DNA of 43,602 nt from Natrinema gari JCM 14663 (GTDB lineage Archaea > Halobacteriota > Halobacteria > Halobacteriales > Natrialbaceae). The notes beneath the pieces were generated by a model. The model saw only the letters and a program-made list of their open reading frames with translations, was not told where the DNA came from and ran no database searches. This document shows, piece by piece, positions 34,548-42,926 of the stretch. Position 1 is the first letter of the stretch, and each line of letters begins with the position of its first letter. The stretch lies in the NCBI RefSeq assembly GCF_000337175.1, contig NZ_AOIJ01000055.1, positions 28,721-72,322 of the forward strand, read 5' to 3'. The position numbers and the translations under genes were made by a program.

Positions 34548-36500
34548 ATGGATCGCAGAACGACCCTGATCGCGGTCGCCCTCGCAGCGCTGGTGGTGGG
34601 CTCGGTCATCGGTGCCGGCCTCACTGGCATGTTTGAAACCGAACGCCCCGCGAGTACCGACCGCGAACACGAGGCCAGCGCGCTCGCCGGCGCGAGCGAC
34701 CCCGAACTGACGACGTTCGCCTCCGACGAGGCGTTCGTCGAGTACTTCGACGACGATCGGTCGTCGACCGATGCGTTCGCTCAACCACCCGTGAGAGCCG
34801 GTACCGGGAGTGTCAACGTGACGGTGGAAGAAGACGCGTCGGCCGTGGCTGTTGCATCCGGTGCTGACTCCGCTGCGTCGACGGCACCCGCGTCGGGCGG
34901 CGGGACCGAACGGCGCTACTCCGAGACGAACGTTCAGGAAGCGGCCCTCGACGAACCCGACGTGCTGAAGACCGACGGCGAGTCGGTCTACTACGCCGAT
35001 CATCGCTACACGTCCCGCTGGGGCGAGACGTCGATCGTCGATGTGAGCGACCCCGACGCCCCCGACACGATCGGATCGATCCCCCTCTCCGGCGACCTGC
35101 TGCTCGCGGGAGAGACACTCGTCGTCCTCGGCGACGAGGAAGCCGCCGGCTACGACGTGAGCGATCCCGAGGACCCCGACAAGCAGTGGCGCACGGATCT
35201 CGAGGCGCGACTCGAGACGGCCCGGCTGTACGACGGTGATCTGTACCTCGTCCTCGTCGACCGGCCGGAGGATGATCCGTGTCCGATCGAACCGTACGGC
35301 GATCGGACGATCGCGTGTACCGACGTCGTTCGCCCAACCGCGGATGCTGACGCCGATGCGGTCTACACGGCCGCCCGCGTCGATCCCGAGACGGGCCGCC
35401 TCGAAAGCGAGACGAGCGTCGTCGGCTCGCGCTCGCTGTCGGCGACCTACGTCTCGGAGAACGGAATCTACCTCTCCTATACTCGTTCGACCGACGAGTA
35501 CGACCTGCGGCGGTCGTACCTCGGCAGCGAGAACGGCTCCGCGCTGCTCGACGCTGAGGCCCGCAAGCGCGTCGCGGCGCTGGACGATATCGACGTCTCC
35601 AAACGCGCCAAGGCCGTCGAGCTACAGGAGATCCTCGACGACTGGCGCGACCGAACGGACGAGGATGCGCGCCGGCCCTCACATCGCGCGTTCGAGAACG
35701 GGCTTCGCGACTACGCTCGGGCCCACCAGCGCGAACTGACGACGACCGGGATCGTCAGGGTCGATATCGACGGCGACCTGTCCGTCGACGCCAGCGGTGA
35801 GGTTCCCGGCACGCCGCTCAATCAGTTCTCGATGGACGAACACGACGCCCACCTCCGGATCGCGACGACGATTCCTCGAACCCACGGGGCCGACTCGGTG
35901 AACGACGTCTACGTGCTCGACTCGGACCTCGAGACGGTCGGCTCGGTGACCGGGCTCGGCGTCGACGAGCGCATCTACTCGGTCCGCTTCGAGGGCGATG
36001 AGGGCTACGTCGTCACCTACCGCGAGATCGATCCGTTCTACACGCTCGATCTCTCCGACCCGACCGATCCCACCGTCGATGGCGAACTCAAACTCCCGGG
36101 CTTCTCGGAGTACCTGCACCCGCTCGAGGACGACCTCGTGCTCGGCATCGGTCAGGAGGACCGCCATCCCAAGGCGACGCTGTTCGACGTGAGCGATCCG
36201 ACCGACCCCGTCGAACTCGACTCGGAAATCCTCTCCGCCGAGTACGGCAGCGACATCAGCCGAACGCACACCGCCTTCTTGCAGGACGAGGCCCACGGCG
36301 TCTTCTTCATGCCGGCCAGCCAGGGGAGCTACGTGTTCGACTACGAGGGCGGCACTCTCGAGGAGGTCGCCCGGGTCGACGTGGGTGGCCCCGGAACCCG
36401 CGCGATGTACGTCGGTGACCGTCTCTACGTCTTCGGGGAGGACGAGGCGGTCGTCCTCGACGAGACGACCTGGACGGAAGAGACCCGCATCGAACTGTAA
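34548..36500 (+). CDS. Membrane-anchored C-terminal beta-propeller protein
   Basis: A 650-residue extracytoplasmic protein. An N-terminal hydrophobic helix (about 6-28, TLIAVALAALVVGSVIGAG) acts as an uncleaved anchor or signal. An acidic spacer with Ala/Ser-rich sequence (to about 115) precedes YSETNVQEAALDEPDVLKTDG, the signature opening of the archaeal/bacterial secreted beta-propeller family (COG4880 type). Blade motifs SIVDVSDPDAP, TLDLSDPTDP and LFDVSDPTDP repeat through the rest. A helical insertion around 345-385 interrupts the blades. Function is unknown in the family; binding or scaffold roles are typical for propellers. Only one Cys pair is seen (CPIEPYGDRTIAC). Confidence 0.88.
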   Translation: MDRRTTLIAVALAALVVGSVIGAGLTGMFETERPASTDREHEASALAGASDPELTTFASDEAFVEYFDDDRSSTDAFAQPPVRAGTGSVNVTVEEDASAVAVASGADSAASTAPASGGGTERRYSETNVQEAALDEPDVLKTDGESVYYADHRYTSRWGETSIVDVSDPDAPDTIGSIPLSGDLLLAGETLVVLGDEEAAGYDVSDPEDPDKQWRTDLEARLETARLYDGDLYLVLVDRPEDDPCPIEPYGDRTIACTDVVRPTADADADAVYTAARVDPETGRLESETSVVGSRSLSATYVSENGIYLSYTRSTDEYDLRRSYLGSENGSALLDAEARKRVAALDDIDVSKRAKAVELQEILDDWRDRTDEDARRPSHRAFENGLRDYARAHQRELTTTGIVRVDIDGDLSVDASGEVPGTPLNQFSMDEHDAHLRIATTIPRTHGADSVNDVYVLDSDLETVGSVTGLGVDERIYSVRFEGDEGYVVTYREIDPFYTLDLSDPTDPTVDGELKLPGFSEYLHPLEDDLVLGIGQEDRHPKATLFDVSDPTDPVELDSEILSAEYGSDISRTHTAFLQDEAHGVFFMPASQGSYVFDYEGGTLEEVARVDVGGPGTRAMYVGDRLYVFGEDEAVVLDETTWTEETRIEL

Positions 36501-36590
36501 CGATCCGGGCCGCTTTCGTACGGTCCCCGCCCTCGCCCTCTCTCGCGGGGGAGGGGAATCCTTTTGCCCGCCGTTTCGTAATGCCACGCC

Positions 36591-37247
36591 ATGGACGGCA
36601 ACGAGACGGTCGACCGGTCCGATGTCGACGCCCCGGAGCGATCCGATGGCCCGACCGGAACGGCCGATGACTCGAGCGACGGCGACGCGTCGATGCCGGG
36701 CGTTCCGGACCCCGACCCGCAGGAGCGCGACGTTCCCGACGACGTCCGGAAGTACGCCCGCTTCAAGAAGATAGACGGCGCGCAGTACGACCGCGTCAAC
36801 GAGTTCCTTCGGGATCGGACCTACATCACCGCTCGCGAGTGGGCCATCGCCCGTCTCTGTTCGGACTTCCGGACCGAGACCGGCGTCGAGATGACCAAGA
36901 TCGGCGAGAACCTGCCCGATCTGGTCCCGTTTATGACCGACACCTACTCGCCGCAGGCGGTCAATCAGGCCCGCTCGTCGTTCGAGGACAAGGTTCGCAC
37001 TGCCGGCGCGACCTTCCTCTACGGCGCGATGTGTGACTTCTTCACCGCCGAGGAACTCGACGACGTGATGTACGAGGCCACCGAAGTCGCCAAGTTCCTG
37101 CTCGAGGTCGAGGGTGTCGACCTCGCCGTCGAGGACGAACTCGAGGCCGAGGAACGCATCTCGAGTGTCATGCGCGAGGTCCGCGAGGCCAGCGAGGAGC
37201 TTCGTGCGGCGGACCTCGCCGAGAGCGCCGAGGAAAGTAGCGACTGA
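36591..37247 (+). CDS. Conserved haloarchaeal protein of unknown function
   Basis: A 218-residue soluble acidic protein. The first 50 residues are low-complexity Asp/Ser/Pro/Gly. The core (about 55-190) is mostly helical and starts RKYARFKKIDGAQYDRVNEF, continues LRDRTYITAREWAIARLC and KIGENLPDLVPFMTDTY, and ends in an acidic helix. The core looks strongly conserved by my memory of haloarchaeal proteomes (possibly the DUF5806 family; name not verified). The REWAIARL segment is reminiscent of a DNA-binding or regulatory helix, but that is speculation. No partner is linked by tight spacing. Confidence 0.8.
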   Translation: MDGNETVDRSDVDAPERSDGPTGTADDSSDGDASMPGVPDPDPQERDVPDDVRKYARFKKIDGAQYDRVNEFLRDRTYITAREWAIARLCSDFRTETGVEMTKIGENLPDLVPFMTDTYSPQAVNQARSSFEDKVRTAGATFLYGAMCDFFTAEELDDVMYEATEVAKFLLEVEGVDLAVEDELEAEERISSVMREVREASEELRAADLAESAEESSD

Positions 37248-37426
37248 ACCGATTCGTGCGCTGTTCGCGCAATCGTCACCGGCCGGACGTGGACGATGTT
37301 CTGTCGTTTCGAGAGCGCCACACCCGCCGCCGAGCGACCTCGCTCGAGCGGCGACCCTCGAGTAGCTCACGCGAGACCGCGCCGGCCGACAGTACTCTCA
37401 TGTGGCTGCGGTGAGTCGGTCGACAC

Positions 37427-37855
37427 ATGAGCGGATCACGCAGCGAACGCTCGGCGGCGACCGAGGACGGGCGGCTGTCGCCCGATCTGATCGGGCTCGC
37501 CGCCGGGGCGTTCGACGTCCCGGTGTTCGCGTACCTCGGACAGCAGTTGTTCGGCGACGTGGCGTTCGGCGCGGCCGTCGGTCTTATCGTCGGACTCGGG
37601 CTGTTCCTCTCGTTTCCCGCGTTCCTGGCTGACGACGAGCGAAGCGAGCCGACGACCGCGCCGACGGCCGTCGACGATCGGCTGCGGCAGTTCCACCGGA
37701 CGGCCGCCGGCCTCGCGCTCCCGCCGGCTGGCATCCTGCTGATCGCGTGGCGGTTCGTCTCCGAGAACCTCCTCCTCGGCGTGCTCGCGACGGCCATCAT
37801 CGCGATGGCGATCTACCTTCCGCTCGCGGTGTTACTTCCACAACGGCTCTCCTGA
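37427..37855 (+). CDS. Four-helix membrane protein, unknown
   Basis: A 142-residue protein. After a hydrophilic N-terminus of about 20 residues it has four hydrophobic segments: about 22-40, 47-65, 91-108 and 115-135. A charged loop (DDERSEPTTAPTAVDDRLRQ) lies between the second and third. It resembles haloarchaeal small integral membrane proteins without assigned function. It stands alone between the preceding unknown and tRNA-Leu. Confidence 0.72.
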   Translation: MSGSRSERSAATEDGRLSPDLIGLAAGAFDVPVFAYLGQQLFGDVAFGAAVGLIVGLGLFLSFPAFLADDERSEPTTAPTAVDDRLRQFHRTAAGLALPPAGILLIAWRFVSENLLLGVLATAIIAMAIYLPLAVLLPQRLS

Positions 37856-38086
37856 GGACGCGACGACGGACGCACTCGACTCCGTTCGCCCGTGCGTCCC
37901 GGTTGTCGAGGCCCACCTCGAGCGACTCCCGGAATCGTCCCTCGTCGGCGGTTGCGACCCCCACCGGAGCAGCGATCGCAACCGCCACGACTCCGAACGA
38001 CGAGCGCCCCGCGTCGGTCGGTGGTACGACCGCGTTCGTCCATCTCCAAGCACGCAGTCACCGCTCACGGGTCGTTAGTGTCGACA

Positions 38087-38170
38087 TGCGAGGGTTGGGA
38101 TTTGAACCCAAGGACCCCTACGGGAGCGGGTCTTAAGCCCACCGCCGTTGGCCTGCTTGGCTACCCTCGC
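38087..38170 (-). tRNA. tRNA-Leu (anticodon UAA)
   Basis: An 84-nt class II tRNA on the minus strand. The acceptor GCGAGGG pairs with CCCTCGC and discriminator A follows. The anticodon loop reads CTTAAGA with TAA, decoding UUA/UUG Leu codons. The long variable arm CTCCCGTAGGGGT and the T arm GGGTTCAAATCCC are typical of tRNA-Leu. No intron or encoded CCA is seen. Confidence 0.95.
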
Positions 38171-38248
38171 ACAGACGTACACTCGAGGGTTGTCGTGGGG
38201 TGGGGATGTGCGTTTCGGTGTGCGCTCGCCGCCGCCGGCCGCGAGTGC

Positions 38249-38587
38249 CTACCAGTCGACGCTCAGCGTGCCGTCACCGTGTGGATCGGGCGCGATCTCC
38301 TCGTCGGTCCGGCGATCGACGACGTGGATGCAGCCGTCGTCTTTCTTCGCCGGACAGATCTCCGCGGCGCGGACGTTGTGCTCGAGATCGTCCTCGTCAA
38401 TGAAGTACTCGTTCGGTTGGGCCATGCCCGAGGCGATGGACATCTCCCAGTTGTCACTGACTTCGGCACATTTGCCCGCGCCGAAGCACTTGTTCGCCTC
38501 GAAGACGATCTTGTAGGGTTTTTCCTCGACCGGCGGCGCATCAGCCGAGCCGATGTCGCTGGCGCGTTGAATGCCGTCGTTGCTCAT
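38249..38587 (-). CDS. Single-cluster ferredoxin
   Basis: A 112-residue electron carrier. The cluster motif is C34-x5-C40 (NKCFGAGKC) with C78-P (AEICPA) and an additional C86 (DDGC), the pattern of small ferredoxins holding one 3Fe-4S or 4Fe-4S cluster. It is not the plant-type 2Fe-2S ferredoxin used by haloarchaeal oxidoreductases. A longer acidic N-terminus (about 24 residues) and C-terminus are haloarchaeal additions. It could serve a cytochrome P450 or a dehydrogenase, but no such partner is adjacent. The ATG at 38587 is the family-consistent start. Confidence 0.9.
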   Translation of the reverse strand: MSNDGIQRASDIGSADAPPVEEKPYKIVFEANKCFGAGKCAEVSDNWEMSIASGMAQPNEYFIDEDDLEHNVRAAEICPAKKDDGCIHVVDRRTDEEIAPDPHGDGTLSVDW

Positions 38588-38657
38588 TATGTACTCGTTC
38601 GGCCGCGTCGTCTTTCACGTTACGGTTGGGACGACGCTGGAGTGACCGAGAGCGGTC

Positions 38658-39608
38658 TTACGCCGAGCCGTCGCCCTTCGGTTCCGGCAGGTCGTAGCTG
38701 ACGCCAGTCAGCGCTTCCGAGACCGTCCACAGTCGGCGGGCCGCCTCCTCGTCGTAGGAGCGATCCGAGGAGGCCTGCCGCTCGGGCGCGCCGCGCATGT
38801 TCAGCAGCCCGCCGGGGCCGTAGTACGCGCCGCCCTCGGCTTCTGGCGCGGTCGCGGCGTACAGCGTCGGCAGCGCACCCATCGCGGCCGACTGCGCGAC
38901 CACCGTGTTCAGAACCCGCATCGCCGCCTGTCGAACCCGACTGCCGCTTCGTTCGGGGCCGCGAAACTGCAGCCGTGTATTCGCGTACCCCGGATGCACG
39001 GCCATGCTGTCGGCGTGCATCCCTGCGGTGAGGAACCGCCGCTCGAGTTCGTACGTGAACAGCACGTTCGCCAGTTTCGACTGGGCGTAGGCCGCCCACT
39101 TGTCGTACGCGGCCGTGCTCTGGAGGTCGTCGAAATCGATCTCGCCGCGCTCGTGGACGCCGCTCGAGACGGTGACGACCCGTGCCGGGTCGCCCTCGTC
39201 GGTCGCCAGGGACTCGAGCAACAGGCCGGTCAGCGCGAAGTGGCCGAGGTGGTTGACGCCGAACTGGGTCTCGAACCCGTCCTCGGTCTCCGATCGCGGG
39301 ATCGCCATGACCCCCGCGTTGTTGATCAGGACGTCGATCGTCTCGCCCGCGAGTCGGTCCGCGAAAGACCGGACCGACTCGAGACTCGCCAGGTCACACT
39401 CCTCGACTCGGAGGTCGGCATCGGGAACGTCTTCGCGAACCTCCCGCGCCGCGTCTTGGCCGCGCTCGGTGCTTCGGACGGCCATGAATACCGTCGCACC
39501 GTTGCGCGCGAGTTCGCGGGTCGTCTCGAGGCCAAGGCCACTGTTCGCGCCCGTGACGACGACCGTTCGTCCGCGCTGATCGGGCACGTCGGCGGCTGTC
39601 CAACTCAT
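38658..39608 (-). CDS. Short-chain dehydrogenase/reductase (retinol dehydrogenase-like)
   Basis: A 316-residue NAD(P)-dependent oxidoreductase of the SDR superfamily. The cofactor motif TGANSGLG is at 19-26, NNAG at 96-99, the catalytic Ser is in VTVSSG (about 148-149), and Y174 and K178 lie in YAQSK. An Arg (MAVRSTERG) after the second strand favours NADP(H). The length and the PGYANT segment match the RDH/WW-oxidoreductase-like subgroup. The substrate is unknown. It faces the same direction as the ferredoxin, with about 70 bases between the genes. Confidence 0.93.
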   Translation of the reverse strand: MSWTAADVPDQRGRTVVVTGANSGLGLETTRELARNGATVFMAVRSTERGQDAAREVREDVPDADLRVEECDLASLESVRSFADRLAGETIDVLINNAGVMAIPRSETEDGFETQFGVNHLGHFALTGLLLESLATDEGDPARVVTVSSGVHERGEIDFDDLQSTAAYDKWAAYAQSKLANVLFTYELERRFLTAGMHADSMAVHPGYANTRLQFRGPERSGSRVRQAAMRVLNTVVAQSAAMGALPTLYAATAPEAEGGAYYGPGGLLNMRGAPERQASSDRSYDEEAARRLWTVSEALTGVSYDLPEPKGDGSA

Positions 39609-39651
39609 ACCACACGCTAGTACTGCCGTCCCTAAATGGCTACCAGGCGAG

Positions 39652-40305
39652 TTACTCGGTGTCGACGGCGACCGACTCGAGGACGACGGGCTCCGTCGGC
39701 CGATCGGTGTCGCCGGTGTCGACGCTGCCGATTTCGCGGACGACGTCCATCCCGTCGGTGACTTTGCCGAAGACCGAGTGGCGGCCGTCGAGGTGTGGTT
39801 GCGGAGCGAGCGTGATGAAGAACTGCGAGCCGTTGGTGTCGGGCCCGGAGTTGGCCATGCTCAGTACGCCCGCCTCATCGTGACGGAGGTCGGGGTGAAA
39901 CTCGTCGTCGAACTCGTAGCCGGGGCCGCCGCGACCGGTCCCGGTCGGATCGCCGGTCTGAATCATGAAGTCCTCGATGACACGGTGAAACCGGAGTTCG
40001 TCGTACAGCGGTTCGTCCTCGATCTCCGCGCCCGTTTCTGGATCGGTCCAGGTCTTTCCGCCGGCCGCGAGCCCGACGAAGTTCTTGACGGTTCGGGGCG
40101 CGCGGTCCCCGTGGAGTTCGACATCGATATCGCCCTCGCTCGTGTGTAGCGTCGCCGTCGTCCCCGCCGTCACCGCGATAGCCGCCGCCGAACCGGTTCC
40201 CTCGGGGGCTTCCGTCGCGTCGTCCGAGCCGCCGCTCGCACAGCCGGCGAGGGCCACGGCGAGACTCGAGGCAGTTCCGGCCAGCAGCGTTCGTCGATAG
40301 TGAAT
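39652..40305 (-). CDS. Cyclophilin-type peptidyl-prolyl isomerase, Tat lipoprotein
   Basis: An exported proline cis-trans isomerase assisting protein folding outside the membrane. A complete cyclophilin domain (about 45-215) includes [40 protein letters not shown] and GSQFFITL. Upstream sequence encodes IHYRRTLLAGT followed by a hydrophobic stretch and LAGC, a textbook haloarchaeal Tat lipoprotein signal, but no ATG, GTG or TTG precedes the arginine pair. The only candidate is ATT at 40305-40303. The first usual codon, GTG at 40257, would leave just five residues before the lipid cysteine, too short for export. Either ATT starts translation or the start is lost or mis-sequenced. Confidence 0.86.
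   Translation of the reverse strand: MHYRRTLLAGTASSLAVALAGCASGGSDDATEAPEGTGSAAAIAVTAGTTATLHTSEGDIDVELHGDRAPRTVKNFVGLAAGGKTWTDPETGAEIEDEPLYDELRFHRVIEDFMIQTGDPTGTGRGGPGYEFDDEFHPDLRHDEAGVLSMANSGPDTNGSQFFITLAPQPHLDGRHSVFGKVTDGMDVVREIGSVDTGDTDRPTEPVVLESVAVDTE
39741..39863. repeat. Direct repeat copy 1 (cyclophilin paralogues)
   Basis: This stretch of about 120 bases is nearly identical to 40480-40602 (offset 739), covering the C-terminal active-site part of the two cyclophilin genes. It reflects tandem duplication kept alike by selection or gene conversion. Confidence 0.8.
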
Positions 40306-40390
40306 GATACCAGTCGTGGGACCGGCATCGAAGTAAGGATATCGGAGTTACTCGCGACCGACTGCCGACGGCGGCGGACCGGGGCAGCGC

Positions 40391-40909
40391 TTACTCGTAA
40401 TCGACGGAGACGGACTCGAGGACGACGTCCTCTCTTGGCTGGTCGTTGGCGTCGGTATCGACGGAGCCGATCTCGTGGACGACGTCCATCCCGTCGGTGA
40501 CTTTGCCGAAGACCGAGTGGCGGCCGTCGAGGTGTGGCTGCGGACCGAGCGTGATGAAGAACTGCGAGCCGTTGGTGTCGGGCCCGGAGTTGGCCATGCT
40601 CAAGATGCCCTCGTCGTCGTGGCGCAGGTCGTCGTGGAACTCGTCATCGAACTCGTAGCCGGGGCCGCCGCGACCGGTCTCGGTCGGGTCGCCGCCCTGG
40701 ATCATGAAGTCCTCGATGACGCGGTGGAAGGCCACGTCGTCGTACAGCGGCTCGCCCTCGACTTCCTCGCCCGTTTCGGGGTCAGTCCAGGTCTTCCCGC
40801 CGGTCGCGAGCCCGACGAAGTTGTCGACGGTCCGCGGTGCGCGCTCGTCGTAGAGTTCCACATCGATGTCGCCTTTGCTGGTGTGCAGCGTAGCAGTAAC
40901 GTCTCCCAT
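40391..40909 (-). CDS. Cyclophilin-type peptidyl-prolyl isomerase, cytosolic
   Basis: A 172-residue cyclophilin starting [20 protein letters not shown], with no signal sequence. Active-site segments [39 protein letters not shown] and [12 protein letters not shown] are complete. It is a paralogue of the downstream lipoprotein cyclophilin: the pair look like a duplicated gene, one product staying in the cytosol and the other gaining a Tat lipid anchor. A T-rich GTTTTCAC about 25-30 bases upstream of the ATG is a plausible promoter. Confidence 0.95.
   Translation of the reverse strand: MGDVTATLHTSKGDIDVELYDERAPRTVDNFVGLATGGKTWTDPETGEEVEGEPLYDDVAFHRVIEDFMIQGGDPTETGRGGPGYEFDDEFHDDLRHDDEGILSMANSGPDTNGSQFFITLGPQPHLDGRHSVFGKVTDGMDVVHEIGSVDTDANDQPREDVVLESVSVDYE
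40480..40602. repeat. Direct repeat copy 2 (cyclophilin paralogues)
   Basis: The second copy of the near-identical segment described at 39741-39863. Confidence 0.8.
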
Positions 40910-41105
40910 AGGTTCCGGGACGACGGGACGAGTGAAAACGCTAGTGGTCTCGGCTGACCGACTCGGGTGCCGACCGACGACACGGACCGCTCCCGTCTCT
41001 CCCCGAGTGTCGCTGTGAGACGGCTGTGCGGGGACAGCTGGTGGCCTCGCCCCGGCGTCCCGTGACGATCATCGAACTTCCCCGACTCGGCACCGGGCGG
41101 CCGCA

Positions 41106-41114
41106 GGTACATAT
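41106..41114 (+). promoter_or_regulatory. TATA-like element of the aspartoacylase-like gene
   Basis: GTACATATC lies 24-32 bases before the ATG at 41138, supporting that start. Confidence 0.4.
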
Positions 41115-41137
41115 CGCCGGCCGTGGAACGACGGGCT

Positions 41138-42109
41138 ATGACCGGAGGCACGCACACGGCCGAGCGGATACCGCTTGCCCGGTTGCCGTCGGGCGTCGAA
41201 CTGACGACGACGGTCCACACCTACCGCGGCGATGAGTCGGGACCGACGCTGTACGTCCAGGCCGCCCAGCACGGCCGCGAGATCAACGGCACGGAGGTGT
41301 TGCGGCGGTTCCACGAGCGGCTGTCCCTCGAGTCGCTGTCCGGAACCGTGATCGCCGTTCCCGTCGCGAACCCGCTGACGTTCGATCGCGTCTCGTACAC
41401 GATGCCGGAGCAGTTCGACAGCGTCAATCCCAACATGAACCGGATCTGGCCGGGCAACAGCGATGGGAGCATCACCCAGCGCATGGCCGCCCGTCTCTGG
41501 GAGTACGTCGCGGCGGCCGACGCGCTCGTCGACCTCCACACCGGAAGCCCCGACATGCTTCCCCACGTCGTCTACCGGGAGGGTGACGAGCGCTCCCGCC
41601 GACTCGCCGAAGCGTTCGGGACCGATCTCCTGTTGTCCGAACGGGCCGCCGAGGATGCCTCCGACGAGTGGCACCACTGCGGCTTCGCGGGCAAACTCCG
41701 CGTCGCCGCCGCCGAAGAGAACTGCCCGTCGATCACTCCCGAACTCGCCCACAACAAACAACTCCTCGAGGATGTCATCGAGGCGGGCGTCGACGGCCTC
41801 CGCGATGTCTGTCGGTATCTCGGGCTGCTGCCCGGCGATGTCCCCGAACGCGAGCAGGTCGTCGCCCGAAACCACTGCGGCCAGGTCACCGCCGACGACT
41901 CCGGGCTCTTCCGCCCGAACCCGGCGCTCGAGGTGGGCGAGTCGATCGCCGACGGAACGCTCTTGGGGACGGTCTATCATCCGACGCGCTACGACCCGCT
42001 CCACGAGGCGCGTACCGACCGAGACGGGATACTCTACGCGCTCACTCGCGAGGCGACCGTGACCGCTGGCGACCAACTCGCGAGCGTGGCGCTGGTCCAC
42101 GGGGAGTGA
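41138..42109 (+). CDS. Succinylglutamate desuccinylase/aspartoacylase-family metallohydrolase
   Basis: A 323-residue zinc-dependent M14-like amidohydrolase that would remove an acyl group from an N-acyl amino acid or related compound. Zinc ligands are H45 and E48 (AQHGREING) and H134 (DLHTG). The general-base glutamate is E202 (SITPELAH), and a substrate-binding NPNMNRIWPG lies at about 97-106. The C-terminal third (from about 235) is a beta-barrel-like domain with SGLFRPNPALEVGESIADGT, usual for this family. The ATG at 41138 is supported by TATA spacing. The substrate is not determinable; haloarchaeal relatives are simply annotated as succinylglutamate desuccinylase/aspartoacylase. Confidence 0.92.
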   Translation: MTGGTHTAERIPLARLPSGVELTTTVHTYRGDESGPTLYVQAAQHGREINGTEVLRRFHERLSLESLSGTVIAVPVANPLTFDRVSYTMPEQFDSVNPNMNRIWPGNSDGSITQRMAARLWEYVAAADALVDLHTGSPDMLPHVVYREGDERSRRLAEAFGTDLLLSERAAEDASDEWHHCGFAGKLRVAAAEENCPSITPELAHNKQLLEDVIEAGVDGLRDVCRYLGLLPGDVPEREQVVARNHCGQVTADDSGLFRPNPALEVGESIADGTLLGTVYHPTRYDPLHEARTDRDGILYALTREATVTAGDQLASVALVHGE

Positions 42110-42134
42110 GACGACAGCGGTGTGGCGGCGCGGT

Positions 42135-42893
42135 TCAGGCCGAGAAACCGCCGTCGACGACCAGTCCGTGGCCGTTGACGAACGAGGACTCGTCGCTGGC
42201 CAGAAACAGGATCGCGTCCGCGACCTCTTCGGGTTCGGCGAGGCGCTTGAGCGGGTACTGCTCGATCAGTTGCTCGCGAGCCGTTTCGGGGTCCGCCTGC
42301 TCCTCGAGGTACCGGTCGAGCAGGGCGGTCTCGGTGAACCCGGGACAGACCGTGTTCGCGCGGACGCCGTACGGGCCGGCCTCGGCGGCGACCGCCTTCG
42401 TCATGTTCAGGACCGCGCCCTTGCTCATCGAGTAGGCGGCCTGCTTGGGGAGTCCGAGGATACTCGCCAGCGAACCGACGTTGACGATGGCACCGTGGCC
42501 CTGCGATTTCAGATGGGGAAGCGCCGCGTGACAGCCGTTCCAGACGCCGTTGACGTTGACATTCATAACGAAGTCGCGCATATCGGCGTCGACGTCCTCG
42601 AGGCTCCCGGCCGGATGGCCGGTCCCGGCGTTGTTGATCAGCACGTCGAGGCCGTCGTCGTCGGCGACCGCGTCGACGACCGCGTGGAACTGATCGCTGT
42701 CGGTGACATCGAGTTCGTGGAACGCGGCCTCCCCACCGGCGTCCTCGATCGCCCGAACGACCGCTTCCCCGCCCTCGGTATCGACATCAGTGACGATGAC
42801 GCGTGCGCCCTCCGCGGCGCAGCGCTCGGCCGTCGCCTGTCCGATACCCGACGCAGCACCCGTGATAACTACTGTCTTGTTTTCGAGTCGCAT
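42135..42893 (-). CDS. Short-chain dehydrogenase/reductase (FabG-like)
   Basis: A 252-residue classical SDR. TGAASGIG is at 11-18, D36 of VTDVD after the second strand favours NAD(H), NNAG is at 87-90, the catalytic Ser is in NVGSLAS (about 141), and Y154 and K158 lie in YSMSK. The C-terminal RLAEPEEVADAILFLASDES and VDGGFSA are typical of 3-oxoacyl reductase/glucose dehydrogenase-like enzymes. The ATG at 42893 is supported by a TATA box about 25-33 bases upstream; the longer upstream frame is not. It converges on the preceding hydrolase gene with about 25 bases between stops. Confidence 0.95.
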   Translation of the reverse strand: MRLENKTVVITGAASGIGQATAERCAAEGARVIVTDVDTEGGEAVVRAIEDAGGEAAFHELDVTDSDQFHAVVDAVADDDGLDVLINNAGTGHPAGSLEDVDADMRDFVMNVNVNGVWNGCHAALPHLKSQGHGAIVNVGSLASILGLPKQAAYSMSKGAVLNMTKAVAAEAGPYGVRANTVCPGFTETALLDRYLEEQADPETAREQLIEQYPLKRLAEPEEVADAILFLASDESSFVNGHGLVVDGGFSA

Positions 42894-42916
42894 AGGATCC
42901 GTATCGAGCGGACGAC

Positions 42917-42926
42917 ACATAAATTC
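42917..42926 (-). promoter_or_regulatory. TATA box of the FabG-like dehydrogenase gene
   Basis: GAATTTATGT on the minus strand lies 24-33 bases before the ATG at 42893, fixing the start and implying a short leader. Confidence 0.6.

Noticed and set aside
35679-37370. A 563-codon minus-strand frame opposite the beta-propeller gene
   Set aside because: Antisense shadow; product lacks recognisable motifs while the plus strand has clear propeller blades.
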